Shown one piece after another: positions 1-9,015 of a stretch of DNA of 64,000 nucleotides; the first letter of the stretch is position 1; the number at the start of each line of letters is the position of its first letter. The notes below the pieces were generated by a model. That model ran no database searches, had not been told where the DNA came from, and saw nothing but the letters and a program-made list of their open reading frames with translations. The stretch is from Natronococcus sp. A-GB7 (GTDB lineage Archaea; Halobacteriota; Halobacteria; Halobacteriales; Natrialbaceae). The DNA is taken from assembly GCF_029688865.1 (NCBI RefSeq), contig NZ_JARUKV010000012.1, positions 1 to 64,000 of the forward strand. The letters are read 5' to 3'. The position numbers and the translations under genes are program-made.

Positions 1-224
1 CCACGCGGCTCGCCGAGGAGCACGGACGGCGAATCGAGACCCGCGTTCTCGAGGGTCAGGCCGCCGACGCGATCCTCGAGTACGTCGTCGAGGCCGGTGT
101 CGACGAGATCGTCATGGGAAGCGAGGGGAGATCGGGCGTTTCGCGGATGCTGCTCGGTAGCGTCGCCGAGAAGGTCGCCCGGCGGTCGCCGGTTCCGGTC
201 ACGATCGTCCCGTCCGAACGGTAA
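1..224 (+). CDS. Universal stress protein (UspA family), 3' end only
   Basis: The last 73 codons of a UspA-family protein, cut by the left window edge, with the reading frame starting at base 3 and a TAA stop at 222-224. The nucleotide-binding signature of ATP-binding Usp proteins is visible (VMGSEGRSG, then RMLLGSVAEKVARRSPVPV), corresponding to the G-x2-G-x9-G-S/T pattern at the C-terminus. Haloarchaea carry many single-domain Usp proteins of about 140-150 residues thought to bind ATP in stress responses. The specific role cannot be told from this fragment. The HPP gene starts 49 bases downstream on the same strand, so the two may be co-transcribed. Confidence 0.9.
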   Translation, partial: TRLAEEHGRRIETRVLEGQAADAILEYVVEAGVDEIVMGSEGRSGVSRMLLGSVAEKVARRSPVPVTIVPSER

Positions 225-273
225 GCGAGCTGGAACCAGCGGGGTTTTCATGGCGACTCTCGGAGGGACGGGT

Positions 274-783
274 ATGGACGATCGGACCGGAACGACGCTT
301 CACACCGGCCTGCTCATCCTGACGACGGCCGGCGTCGCCTGGCTCTCGGGGCTGCCGATGGTGTTTCCGAGCCTCGGTCCGTCCGCGTTCGTGCTGGCGC
401 TGTTCCAGGACAGCGACGCGACCTCGCCGCGACGGGTGATCGGGGGCCACGCGATCGGCGTCGTCGCCGGACTGATCGCCTACCACGCGTTCGCCGGTGG
501 CGTCAGCATGACCTCGGCGACGGCACCGGGATCGCTCGCAGGGCTCCAGCTCGCGGCCAGCGCTGTCGTCGCGACGATGCTGACCGTCGGCGGGATGCTC
601 GCGACCGACACACGCCACCCGCCCGCCTGCGCGACGACGCTGATCGTCTCGCTCGGCTTGCTCTCGACGCTGTGGGAGGGGACGCTGATGGTGCTCGCGG
701 TCGTCTTGCTCGTCGTCGTCCACCGGCTGCTGCTGGCGACCGAGCGCGTCGGCGCGCGCTACGGCGAAGAGCTGCGACCGTAG
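274..783 (+). CDS. HPP family integral membrane protein
   Basis: A 169-residue protein with four hydrophobic segments. It carries two landmarks of the HPP family: a GPSAF plus RRVIGGH stretch after the first helix, and the name-giving HPP triplet in the context DTRHPPACATTL (about residue 115). HPP proteins are polytopic; some members are linked to nitrite transport into plastids, but the haloarchaeal ones are uncharacterised. I chose the ATG at 274 because it sits right before the first helix; an in-frame ATG at 250 would add eight residues (MATLGGTG). The gene follows a UspA gene on the same strand, a pairing consistent with a stress or transport role but not proof of one. Confidence 0.8.
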   Translation: MDDRTGTTLHTGLLILTTAGVAWLSGLPMVFPSLGPSAFVLALFQDSDATSPRRVIGGHAIGVVAGLIAYHAFAGGVSMTSATAPGSLAGLQLAASAVVATMLTVGGMLATDTRHPPACATTLIVSLGLLSTLWEGTLMVLAVVLLVVVHRLLLATERVGARYGEELRP

Positions 784-866
784 CTCAGACGGTTTACTGT
801 AGGCTATCTCCGGCACAACCCCGATCCGGGTCGCGGTTGGGCGGTACATCGGTACAGCGATCCACA

Positions 867-1943
867 TCAGTCACCGGCGTCGCTCGTCTCGAGGTCCTCG
901 CGGGGGAGCTGTTGCTGGAGCACGAACGGACCGAAGTCTGCGGCCGTCCGCCGTGCGATCGTCGCGATCCGGAGGACGTACGCAAGCAACACGGCGAACG
1001 GGCTGAACAGCGCCGTGATCGTCGCGGCGACGACAACGACGTAGACGTAGGAGTGCAACTCGAGGGCGAGCAGGTTGCCGTACGAGAGGACGATGAAGGC
1101 CCCGGCCAGCAGCGTCGGGAAGCCGACGTACAGCAGGATCTTCGAGAGATCCGCCAGCTCCTGTTGCATGTACACCGTCTTGAAGTACTGCCGGCAGACG
1201 TGGATATCGCCCAGCAGCTCCTCGAGGCGCTCGAGCTGGTCGTCGGCAGCCGCCGAGAGCTCGAACCGGTGGTACTCGCTGATCTTTCTGACCTCCTGGA
1301 GCTGCCAGGGATCGTTGTAGTGGAGGATGACCGAGATCACCTCGAAGGTGCCGAACGTGGTTTCCCCGAGCGAGTCGATCGAGTCGTCGTCCCGCGGGAT
1401 CGTCGCCGAGACGAACTCCTCGACGTCCTCGCGCAGCTCCGCTTCCGCATCCAGACAGACGTTTCGGAGGCCGAGGCTCGTTCGGCGCTTGGCCTCGATC
1501 AGCGTCCGCAACAGCGCGGACGGCTCCGCGGGACTGGGCCGAACGCCGGTGTGTGATTCGATCGACTTCCGGAAGTCGGCGGTCTCCTCGATGCGTTCGA
1601 AGAAGGCCCCGGTCGTCCCGAACTCCTCGGAGAGGATCAGCTGGTTGATCGCCAGCACGACGGTAATAAAGGGCAGCATCCCGCCGATCAGCGTCGAGGA
1701 GATCGCGACGACGTCGTCGGCCGCAGCGGGGGTGATCAGCGAACTCCGGATCAACGCCAGGGAGGCGACGAACGTGGCGACGAGCATGAGTCCGGAGACG
1801 GCCCGCCGGTCGCCGTGGAGGTAGAGCCAGTGGAGCCAGGCGTCGGTCCGTGACTCCGCTCCAACGAGCGGATCGGGCTGGGACTGGGGCGTGTCGTCCT
1901 CGTCGGCGACCTCGTGGCGGCGTTGTGTCGACTCGTCCCCCAT
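867..1943 (-). CDS. Haloarchaeal hypothetical membrane protein
   Basis: A 358-residue protein of unrecognised function. The first 50 residues are acidic and soluble. Two hydrophobic segments follow (VSGLMLVATFVASLALI and STLIGGMLPFITVVLAINQ), then a long, charged, probably helical central domain of about 140 residues (roughly 125-265), then two C-terminal hydrophobic segments and a short tail. The layout, a cytoplasmic domain between two helix pairs, resembles sensor or channel-like membrane proteins, but no catalytic motif is visible. It is transcribed away from HPP and in the same direction as glmM; the 57-base gap to glmM's stop makes read-through from glmM possible. The function is unknown. 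Confidence 0.7.
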   Translation of the reverse strand: MGDESTQRRHEVADEDDTPQSQPDPLVGAESRTDAWLHWLYLHGDRRAVSGLMLVATFVASLALIRSSLITPAAADDVVAISSTLIGGMLPFITVVLAINQLILSEEFGTTGAFFERIEETADFRKSIESHTGVRPSPAEPSALLRTLIEAKRRTSLGLRNVCLDAEAELREDVEEFVSATIPRDDDSIDSLGETTFGTFEVISVILHYNDPWQLQEVRKISEYHRFELSAAADDQLERLEELLGDIHVCRQYFKTVYMQQELADLSKILLYVGFPTLLAGAFIVLSYGNLLALELHSYVYVVVVAATITALFSPFAVLLAYVLRIATIARRTAADFGPFVLQQQLPREDLETSDAGD

Positions 1944-2000
1944 CCGTTCGATCGATGGGTCCTCGAGGCCGAAAGAACTGCTGCCGGCAGCCGCTCCGGT

Positions 2001-3365
2001 TCAGGCGTCGTTTTTCGCCGCCGAGAGGGCCTCGTACATCTCGTCGGCGAGTCCGTTCGCCCGGTCGCCGTCGCGGGCCTCGGCGTAGATGCGGACGAGG
2101 GGCTCGGTTCCGGACGGTCGGGCCAGCACCCACGCGTCGCCGTGATCGAGTCGGTAGCCGTCGCGCGTGTTGAGTTCGGCGTCGGCTTCCTGGGCGTGGT
2201 TGGCCGCGGCGTCGAGCATCGCGTCGCGCTCGGCCGTCGACTCGTACTCGATGTTACGCCGGACGTTGGCGTAGCCGCTGTAGGGGGCGACGATCTCGCT
2301 GACCCGCCGTTCGGCGACGAGTTCGAGGAACCGCGCGGCGGTGTAGGCGCCGTCGCGGGTGAGCCGGTAGTTCGGGAAGAAGATCCCGCCGTTCCCCTCG
2401 CCGGCGACGGGGACGTGCTTGTTCTTGGCCTCGAGCTCTCGGATCCTGGTGATGATGTTCGTCGATCCGATCGGAGTCAACTCGAGTTCGGCACCGATCT
2501 CGTTGACGACGTCGACCAGGCGCTGGGAGACGTTGACCGCCGAGACGGTGGTGTCCTCGGGCCCGAGTTCGGCCGCCGCGAGCGCGGCCAGCGTGGCGTC
2601 GCCCTCGACGTACTCGCCGGTCTCGTCGAAGAAGATCGCGCGGTCGCCGTCGCCGTCGTGGGCGATTCCGATGTCGGCGTCGGTCGACCGGACGAGCCGG
2701 CCCAGATCGCCGAGGTTCGACAGCACCGGCTCCGGATCGCGACCGGGAAAGTGGCCGTCGGGCTGGCCGTTGACGGTGACGACCCGACAGCCCAGCCGAC
2801 GGAAGAACTCCGGGCTGGTCAGCGAGCCGGCGCCGTGGCCGGGGTCGAGCGCGATCGTCAGGTCGGCGTCGGCGATCCGCTCGCGGTCGACCGCCTCGAG
2901 CAGTTCGTCGACGTACTCGCGTCTGGCGCCCTCGACCTCGCGGACGCGCCCGGTCTCGTCCCAGGAGGCGACGGTAAACGCCTCTGCGAGCAGCGTCTCC
3001 TCGATCGACTCGAGGTCGGAGACGGCGAGTTCGACGCCGTCGCGGTCGACGAGCTTGACGCCGTTGTACTGCGGCGGGTTGTGCGAGGCCGTGATGACCA
3101 TGACGGGGACTCCCTCCCGTTCGGCGTACGCCTGTGCGCCCGGCGTCGGCATGATCCCGAGCCGATCGACGTCGGTCCCCGTACTCGCCAGCCCGCTCGC
3201 GGCGGCGTCGGCGAGCATCTGGCCGGTGTATCGCGTGTCGCGCGCGATCGCGATACGGCCGACCCCCCAGGCCGTCCCCGCTGCCTTCGCGACGCGCAGG
3301 ACGAACGCGGGCGTCAGCTCCTCGTTGGCGACGCCCCGCGTCCCGCTCGATCCGAATACTTGCAT
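2001..3365 (-). CDS. glmM: Phosphoglucosamine mutase (phosphohexomutase superfamily)
   Basis: A 454-residue alpha-D-phosphohexomutase. All four family signatures are present in order: the phosphoserine loop TASHNPPQYNG, the metal-binding loop DGDGDR, the sugar-binding loop GEGNGG (bacterial enzymes usually have GExSGH), and the phosphate-binding loop RPSGTEPLVRIY near the C-terminus. The family interconverts hexose 6- and 1-phosphates; archaeal members of this length are usually glucosamine or mannose mutases feeding UDP-GlcNAc or nucleotide-sugar synthesis. That fits the many glycan genes in this window. The ATG at 3363-3365 gives the canonical N-terminus MQVFGSSGTRG; the open frame upstream is antisense to the next gene and has no homologous content. 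Substrate specificity is inferred from the family, not proven. Confidence 0.92.
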   Translation of the reverse strand: MQVFGSSGTRGVANEELTPAFVLRVAKAAGTAWGVGRIAIARDTRYTGQMLADAAASGLASTGTDVDRLGIMPTPGAQAYAEREGVPVMVITASHNPPQYNGVKLVDRDGVELAVSDLESIEETLLAEAFTVASWDETGRVREVEGARREYVDELLEAVDRERIADADLTIALDPGHGAGSLTSPEFFRRLGCRVVTVNGQPDGHFPGRDPEPVLSNLGDLGRLVRSTDADIGIAHDGDGDRAIFFDETGEYVEGDATLAALAAAELGPEDTTVSAVNVSQRLVDVVNEIGAELELTPIGSTNIITRIRELEAKNKHVPVAGEGNGGIFFPNYRLTRDGAYTAARFLELVAERRVSEIVAPYSGYANVRRNIEYESTAERDAMLDAAANHAQEADAELNTRDGYRLDHGDAWVLARPSGTEPLVRIYAEARDGDRANGLADEMYEALSAAKNDA

Positions 3366-3455
3366 CACGTAGTAGTCGGGTTGGCCCCCCCAAATGGGTT
3401 CCGAAGCCGACGGACAGACGGAACGCTTTCGGTTCGCCGTCCCGATCCTCGAATC

Positions 3456-4286
3456 ATGGATTCGATCGAGGAGAAACGCGTCTACGGCGATCGGGAGGGC
3501 GCTACTCAGATCTACGTCGCGAGTTCCTTCGGTGTCGTCCGCGTGCGGGTCGCCGGCGATACGGTCGGCGAGTTCGGGCTCTGTGAGCGCCGTGACGCCG
3601 TCGACGTCGCCGCGACCGCAGACGGGATCGCCGTCGCGACCGACGACGACGTCGAACTGCTCGAGCCCGCGGCCAACGCGAGCGACGCCGAGCTCGTCGG
3701 AACCGGGTTCGGTTCCGCCGTCGCGGTCGGCGCCGACGGGTCCAGGCTGCTCGCTGCGGGCCCGGACGGACGGGTCGCCTATCGAGAGGACGACGAGTGG
3801 CAAACGCTTTCCGACGGGTTCGAACCGACGGTTCGGGCGATCGACGGCGACCTCCTCGCGACCGATCGAGGCGTCTACCGCGTCCACGACGGCGGGCTCG
3901 ATCACGCCGGGCTTACCGACGTCCGCGACGTGTCGGCCGCGGGCGTTCCGCTCGCCGCCACCGCCGACGGCCTCTACAAGCTCGGCAACGGCTGGATGGA
4001 GGTTCTCGAGGGCTCGTTCGAGGTCGTCGCTGCGGACCCCCGATCCGAGCCGGGGAGTCTCGTCCGGGCACACGCAGTCTCGGAGACGAGTGTCTACGAG
4101 TACGGCGAGGAGGTCGGGGAGTGGCGCGAGCTCGATGTGCCCGGGGAGATCGTCGACGTCGGCTACGCCGACGCGGTCTACGCCGTCACCGCCGACGGCC
4201 GGTTCCTCGCGGCGACCGACGGCGAGTGGCGCTCCCAGACCCTCGGGATCGACGGCGTCACGGGGCTGGCCGTCGTCCCCGCGTGA
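3456..4286 (+). CDS. HVO_0234-family beta-propeller protein
   Basis: A 276-residue acidic protein made of short repeated blades with GVY/GLY turns (ATDRGVYRVHDGG, ATADGLYKLGNG, AVTADGRFLAATDG), typical of a single small beta-propeller. It matches the haloarchaeal family named after Haloferax volcanii HVO_0234, whose function is unknown. It has no signal peptide or membrane segment and is probably cytoplasmic. It is transcribed divergently from glmM (90 bases between start codons) and its last codon overlaps the start of the FkbM methyltransferase by 4 bases (GTGA), which implies translational coupling. Confidence 0.8.
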   Translation: MDSIEEKRVYGDREGATQIYVASSFGVVRVRVAGDTVGEFGLCERRDAVDVAATADGIAVATDDDVELLEPAANASDAELVGTGFGSAVAVGADGSRLLAAGPDGRVAYREDDEWQTLSDGFEPTVRAIDGDLLATDRGVYRVHDGGLDHAGLTDVRDVSAAGVPLAATADGLYKLGNGWMEVLEGSFEVVAADPRSEPGSLVRAHAVSETSVYEYGEEVGEWRELDVPGEIVDVGYADAVYAVTADGRFLAATDGEWRSQTLGIDGVTGLAVVPA

Positions 4287-5068
4287 GCACCGTCCTCGAG
4301 CGGCTCGAGCGATCCGATCTCGGGACGCGAGCGTTTCGGACCCTCCGTGGGCTGGGCTACGGCGCCTACTACCGGCTGGCGGCCTCGAACTACGATCGAG
4401 AGCTGTTCCTGCGCCGGAACCGGACGCCTGCGGGAACGTTCCGGTGTTACGAACCGCTCAACCGCCACGGCGACGACCGAATGCTCGCGGAGCTCGAGGC
4501 CTGCTGCGGTCCCTCGGCGGTCGTCTACGACGTCGGCGCGAACGTCGGAATCTATGCGCTCGCGCTGGCGACCGACGCGCCGGATCGACGGGTCGTCGCC
4601 TTCGAACCCGCACCGCGAACAGCCGACCGACTGTGCGCGAACGTCCGACTGAACGGGCTCGAGGATCGGATCGACGTCCGAGCCTGTGGGATCGGCGACG
4701 AGCGCGGCGACCGTCCGTTCTACGTCTCGACGTACCCCGAGCTCTCGGCGTTCGACCGGGCCGGCGCCACCCGCTGGGAGGCCTCGGTCGCCGACGTCCG
4801 ACCGGTTCCGGTTCGTCGGCTAGACGATCTCGTCTCGGGGTTGCCGGCGCCCGACGCGATCAAGATCGACGTCGAGGGGGCCGCACCCGCGGTGGTTCGC
4901 GGCGCTCGAGCGGTCCTCGAGCGACACGAACCGACGGTGTTCGTCGAGATCCATCGGGAGGGGCTCGAGGACGACGCCCCGGCCGAGACGAGAGCGGCGC
5001 TCGAGGCCGTTGGCTACCAGGTTCGGGAGCGAGAGACGTACTGGCGCTGTGAGCTCCGCGGGGAGTGA
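4283..5068 (+). CDS. FkbM family SAM-dependent methyltransferase
   Basis: A 261-residue protein starting with GTG at 4283, inside the stop of the propeller gene. The SAM-binding motif I is clear (VVYDVGANVGIYALALA, about residue 87) and is followed by an acidic strand end (VVAFEPAP). The FkbM-specific C-terminal signature is IKIDVEGAAPAVVRGAR, then an FVEIH strand. FkbM enzymes O-methylate sugars or macrolides, and in archaea they often lie next to glycosylation genes. The substrate is unknown. Coupling to the propeller gene suggests the two products work together. Confidence 0.88.
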   Translation: MSTVLERLERSDLGTRAFRTLRGLGYGAYYRLAASNYDRELFLRRNRTPAGTFRCYEPLNRHGDDRMLAELEACCGPSAVVYDVGANVGIYALALATDAPDRRVVAFEPAPRTADRLCANVRLNGLEDRIDVRACGIGDERGDRPFYVSTYPELSAFDRAGATRWEASVADVRPVPVRRLDDLVSGLPAPDAIKIDVEGAAPAVVRGARAVLERHEPTVFVEIHREGLEDDAPAETRAALEAVGYQVRERETYWRCELRGE

Positions 5069-5418
5069 TTACACGGAACAACAGGCACGGAAACGCGGTC
5101 TACGGGCCGCTCGAGCCGGGATCTCCGGCGACCGCGTCGCTTATTTACCGTATAATAATCCCTCGAGCGTCGGTACGACCGATCGATGGTTCTGCTCTGT
5201 GGGTCGTCGTTCTTCCCGCTTTGCCGGTCGGCCGTACGACGGCGTTCGAACGGTAGCTCGTCGATACGAAATCGGAAACACGACTTCGGTGCCGTCCTCG
5301 GCGTCGATTCGACCGCCGTCTCCCTGGCGGACGCTCCGATCGAGCGAAAGGGGAGAAAGTCGATCGGGATCGGAACACGATGCACTCTTCGGGCAGCGTT
5401 CGAAACACCCCCTAACGA
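5069..5418. other. 350-base intergenic region upstream of the first flippase
   Basis: No convincing gene: the open frames here have no recognisable content and arginine/serine-rich compositions typical of shadows. An AT-rich patch at about 5140-5162 (cgcttatttaccgtataataat) resembles an archaeal promoter but lies more than 250 bases before the flippase start, so it would imply a long leader or an unannotated short transcript. Confidence 0.4.
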
Positions 5419-6945
5419 ATGAAGCGGAGCATCACCAGCGGCTTTCTCTCGATCCTCGGCGTGAAGTTTCTCCTCATTAGTCTCGACTTTCTCTCCTCAC
5501 CGCTGCTGACCCGGTTCCTCGGGGAAGGGTACGGCGACTACGCGGTCCTGATGTCCATCTTCGCGATCTATATGATCTTCGTCAGCACGGGCGTCGGCGA
5601 CGGCGTACGGAAGTACGTCGCGGAACAACGCGACACTCCTCACTGGGACGAACACGTGGTCGGGTTCTACCTCCGACTGGCGCTGTTGCTCGCCGCCATC
5701 GGCTGTTTCTTCCTCGCACTGGCGGCCCGATCCGGTTTCATTCAGAACCACCTCGGCGCCTCCTACCAGACGTACTTCTATCTCCTCTCGCTGCTCGTCT
5801 TCACCTCCCAGTTTCGCGAGTACACGCGCCGAACGCTGATGGGATTCGGCCTCGAGCGTTACTCCGAACCGCTGCTCTTTCTCGACAAGATCCTGTTTAT
5901 CACCGTGGGCGTCGGGCTCGCATACGTCGGATACGGCATTCCTGGCGTGCTGATCGGCCACATGACCGGTGCGGTGGTAACGTCGCTGATCGGTCTGGCG
6001 GCGATCCACCGGCAGGTACCGCTGACGAAGGCGCTGTTCAAGATTCCCTCGCGGGAGTTTCCGCGCCGTGAACTCTTCGCGTACAACGGGCTCAGCATCG
6101 TGCTGATCCTGTTTCTGACGTCGCTGTACGAGGTCGACGTCGTGATGCTCGGCTTCTTCACCACTGCCCAGGAAACCGCCTACTATCGGATCGCGCTCAC
6201 TCTCGCGGAGTTCCTCTGGATCGTCCCGCTGGCGCTTCAGAACGTCCTCCTGCACTCGACGTCGAACATCTGGGCGAACAACGACCGCGAGCGGATCAAC
6301 TCGCTCGCTGCCCGCATCACGCGGTACACGCTGTTGTTCACCCTGCTGCTGGCGGTCGGTCTCGCGGCGCTCGCGCCGGTTGCTCTACCGATCATCTACC
6401 CCGACGACTACATCGCGAGCTACGTGCCGATCCTCCTGTTGCTCCCCGGCTGCGTCGGGTTCGCCCTGGCACGACCGGTCCTCGCGATCGGTCAGGGGAA
6501 AGGCGACCTCCGAAAGCTGATCGTCGCGACCGGTGCGGCAGCGATAATCAACGTTACACTCAACGGACTGCTGATCCCTCCGTACGGGATGTACGGCGCC
6601 GCCGTTGCAACCAGTATCAGTTACGGGCTCATGTTCGTGTTCCATCTCTGGAGCGCCAGGGCGATCGGGTTCTATCCGGCCGCGGACGCCCGAATCCCGC
6701 GGGCGATACTCGTGGGCGTCTCTGCGGCGATTCCGATCTTCCTCCTGACGGAGCTCCTCGGCGGCTCGGCCATCCCGCTGGTCGTCTTCGACCTCCCCGT
6801 CTCGTTGATCGTCGTCCCGCCGGTCGGCGCGATCGTCTTCTTCGGACTCTCGATCCTCTTCGGTGCGGTCGACGTCGACGAAATCGTCGACTTCCTCGAG
6901 TCGGCGCCGGACCCGATCGGCCAGTTCGGCTCGAGCCTCCGGTAG
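5419..6945 (+). CDS. Polysaccharide flippase (Wzx/RfbX, MOP superfamily), copy 1
   Basis: A 508-residue polytopic protein with about 12-14 hydrophobic segments and the N-terminal pattern of O-antigen/teichoic-acid exporters (LLTRFLGEGYGDYAVLMSIF). Wzx-type proteins move lipid-linked glycans across the membrane. It is a clear paralogue of the protein at 51716-53356: both share YAxLMSxFAIYMIFVS near residues 40-60, a GFGLERYS stretch, an FxIPxREFPR loop and an IGFxPxADARxxR segment. The gene is convergent with the GNAT/deacetylase pair (24 bases between stops), making a small surface-glycan island from 5.4 to 9.0 kb. The transported glycan is unknown. Confidence 0.9.
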   Translation: MKRSITSGFLSILGVKFLLISLDFLSSPLLTRFLGEGYGDYAVLMSIFAIYMIFVSTGVGDGVRKYVAEQRDTPHWDEHVVGFYLRLALLLAAIGCFFLALAARSGFIQNHLGASYQTYFYLLSLLVFTSQFREYTRRTLMGFGLERYSEPLLFLDKILFITVGVGLAYVGYGIPGVLIGHMTGAVVTSLIGLAAIHRQVPLTKALFKIPSREFPRRELFAYNGLSIVLILFLTSLYEVDVVMLGFFTTAQETAYYRIALTLAEFLWIVPLALQNVLLHSTSNIWANNDRERINSLAARITRYTLLFTLLLAVGLAALAPVALPIIYPDDYIASYVPILLLLPGCVGFALARPVLAIGQGKGDLRKLIVATGAAAIINVTLNGLLIPPYGMYGAAVATSISYGLMFVFHLWSARAIGFYPAADARIPRAILVGVSAAIPIFLLTELLGGSAIPLVVFDLPVSLIVVPPVGAIVFFGLSILFGAVDVDEIVDFLESAPDPIGQFGSSLR

Positions 6946-6969
6946 CCGTGCCACGAGACGACGCGATCG

Positions 6970-8058
6970 CTAGCCGCTGTCGACCTCGCAGAACGCGAGC
7001 CGCCAGTTCGAGGCGTCCGTGAGCCGACGGCCCGAGAGGGTCCAGTCCGTCGGCTCCGTTCCCGACGGTCTGACGACGTGGGTCGACGAGGAGGTAGCCC
7101 ACGTCAGGGGCGGTCGCTGATCGCTGTGGAACCCGCGCGCCCGGAGCGCACCGTCCGGGATCACCGAGCCGGGGGTGACGAGGACGTCGGCGTCCGCGTT
7201 CTCCCGAACGATGTCCTCGAGCAGTCCCGACAGGATCGCGGTTCGGTACGCCTCGGTTCCCGCCGCAAGCGGGAGCACGTCGACGATCCGAACGGTCGTC
7301 GGCCCGTCGGCTCGCTCTCGCCGGCCGTAGACCAGCGCTGCGACGGCGTCCCCGTTGCGGGTCGCGAGAACGGTCCGATAGCTCCACAGCGGGTTCTCGA
7401 AGCGCCACTCGTAGAACGGCTCGTCGCGAACGACGTGAAACGCCGACACCGTCTCGGCGTCGGCCAGCGCCGCGAGCGTCGCAGCCGGCACCCCGTCGTA
7501 CCGCGACCGATCGACCGCGTCGCTCGAGTCGGCGCGGCGGTCCCTGAGCGCGCCGTAACTGCTCGCGGCGGTCCGGGCGAGTGCCTCGACGGGCTCGAGA
7601 GCCGGGAGCCATGCGGTCGGGTTCTGGATCCGGTAGTAGGTCTCCCGCTCGCCGACGACCCGCCAGCCGAGCTTGAGGTTACCCGGCAGCGAGCGGTGGT
7701 TCGGGAAGTTGAAGAAGAGGTCGACGTCGTCCTCGTAGCGTTCGATCGCGCGTTCGGTCATCCGGGTAAAGAGCCCGCGTCGCTGGTGGTCGGGGTGAAC
7801 CATCGAGTCGCAGGGCTCGAAGGCGTCGTACCGGTCGTCTCCCGCGGCGACCCGGAGCGGGAAGAACGATCGAGCGCCGACGAGTTCGCCGTCGCGCTCG
7901 GCGACGACGATCGGAACGTGGTCGACGTAGGGGTTCGCCTCGTACTTCCAGGCGAACCAGTCCGTTCCCATCCGTCCGCCGAGCACCTCCTCGAACAGCT
8001 CGAGGAACGGCTCTCTGTCGGCCGGTTCGTATCGCCGGATCTCGTACGGGTCGGACAT
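6970..8058 (-). CDS. GNAT family N-acetyltransferase
   Basis: A 362-residue protein whose first 150 residues are a GNAT fold: an RRYEPADREPFLELF start, an IVVAERDGELVGA strand, and the acetyl-CoA loop MVHPDHQRRGLFTRM. The remaining 200 residues form a second domain with a weak GNAT-like arrangement (EPFYEWRFENP, then an LVTPGS strand), so it may be a double-GNAT or an acyltransferase acting on glycan sugars. Its start is 9 bases after the stop of the polysaccharide deacetylase on the same strand, so the two are almost certainly one operon. The pairing suggests acyl-group remodelling of a sugar or polymer, which is inference. Confidence 0.85.
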   Translation of the reverse strand: MSDPYEIRRYEPADREPFLELFEEVLGGRMGTDWFAWKYEANPYVDHVPIVVAERDGELVGARSFFPLRVAAGDDRYDAFEPCDSMVHPDHQRRGLFTRMTERAIERYEDDVDLFFNFPNHRSLPGNLKLGWRVVGERETYYRIQNPTAWLPALEPVEALARTAASSYGALRDRRADSSDAVDRSRYDGVPAATLAALADAETVSAFHVVRDEPFYEWRFENPLWSYRTVLATRNGDAVAALVYGRRERADGPTTVRIVDVLPLAAGTEAYRTAILSGLLEDIVRENADADVLVTPGSVIPDGALRARGFHSDQRPPLTWATSSSTHVVRPSGTEPTDWTLSGRRLTDASNWRLAFCEVDSG

Positions 8059-8067
8059 CGTGTGTAG

Positions 8068-9015
8068 TTACAACGACTTCGCGCGTACGGGTCGAGAGCG
8101 TTCCGCCCGCCGCACGTCGTCGGCGATGCCGCCCATCGTATCGACGCGGAGATCACTGGATTCGCGCCGACGGTCGATATGCCGAACGATCGACCGAAGT
8201 CGCCGGTGGTGGGCGGGGGTCCGGAGGTTGTGGGGGTGTAGCCAGAGGTGTAAGACGCCGTCGGTCTCGGCGACCTCGTCGATCCCGGCTTTGACCTGTC
8301 TGAGGACCGGATCTTTCCCGAGCGCGGCGAACGGTTTCTCGTACTCCTGGCCGAAGTTGAACAGGTAGATCGACGCCGGAACGTTGACGAGCCCGTACTC
8401 GTCGACGTGCGGTTCGACGATCGGCGGCGTCGGTTTCCCGACGACCGCACTCGAGACCTTCGTGAGCTGTCGGCCGATCGTCCCACGCTCCTCGAGCAGC
8501 CGGTTCACGCCGCGATAACACTCGAACCCGTGCTCTGCGAGCAGGTCCCGGTGGCGGACCCTGTTGACCGGGAAGACGAACGACGAGAGGTCGTACCCCT
8601 TTTGAGCCGCGGCCCGGGTGCAGTTTTCGATTTCACGGGCCGCGAACTCCTCGCTCATCCGCTCGTGCTCGAGGTGAACGTGGGTGAAGCCGTGGCCACC
8701 GATCTCGTGGTCGACGGCGGCGTCCGCGATCTCCCCGACGAGTTCGTCCGCACACCAGACGTCGTTCGCCTCGAGGTCGCCGACCGCGTGCTGACAGCAG
8801 CGCTCGCCGGCCGGGTGGTCCCGGTGACAGCGCGGACAGGAGTCCAGAAACAGGTGGCCGGTGACCGCCCAGGTTGCCGGAACCTCGTAGGCGTCGAACA
8901 GGTCCCGGAGGTGAAGCCAGTTCTCGCGTGTGTTCCGGAGCAGCGACTCCGGAACCTCCCTGTCGTGAAACCCCCAGCCGAGTTCCGCGTCGAGAGAGAT
9001 GACTACTTTCCCCAT
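8068..9015 (-). CDS. Polysaccharide deacetylase (NodB homology, CE4-like)
   Basis: A 315-residue cytoplasmic-looking NodB-fold protein. The N-terminal motif SLDAELGWGF supplies the acidic residues, ATWAVTGHLFL the second strand, and IGGHGFTHVHLEH the histidine pair; FVFPVNRVRH matches the motif 3 region. An inserted cysteine cluster (CPRCHRDH then CCQH, about residues 65-80) could bind a metal. It has no signal peptide, so the substrate is probably a cytoplasmic lipid- or nucleotide-linked sugar. I used the ATG at 9013-9015 (MGKVVISLDAE); the upstream in-frame extension lacks family content. It is the first gene of the operon with the GNAT transferase. Confidence 0.88.
   Translation of the reverse strand: MGKVVISLDAELGWGFHDREVPESLLRNTRENWLHLRDLFDAYEVPATWAVTGHLFLDSCPRCHRDHPAGERCCQHAVGDLEANDVWCADELVGEIADAAVDHEIGGHGFTHVHLEHERMSEEFAAREIENCTRAAAQKGYDLSSFVFPVNRVRHRDLLAEHGFECYRGVNRLLEERGTIGRQLTKVSSAVVGKPTPPIVEPHVDEYGLVNVPASIYLFNFGQEYEKPFAALGKDPVLRQVKAGIDEVAETDGVLHLWLHPHNLRTPAHHRRLRSIVRHIDRRRESSDLRVDTMGGIADDVRRAERSRPVRAKSL

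Noticed and set aside
871-2133. A 420-codon minus-strand frame overlapping the 358-residue membrane protein
   Set aside because: Arginine- and proline-rich, out of frame with the hydrophobic protein, a typical high-GC shadow.
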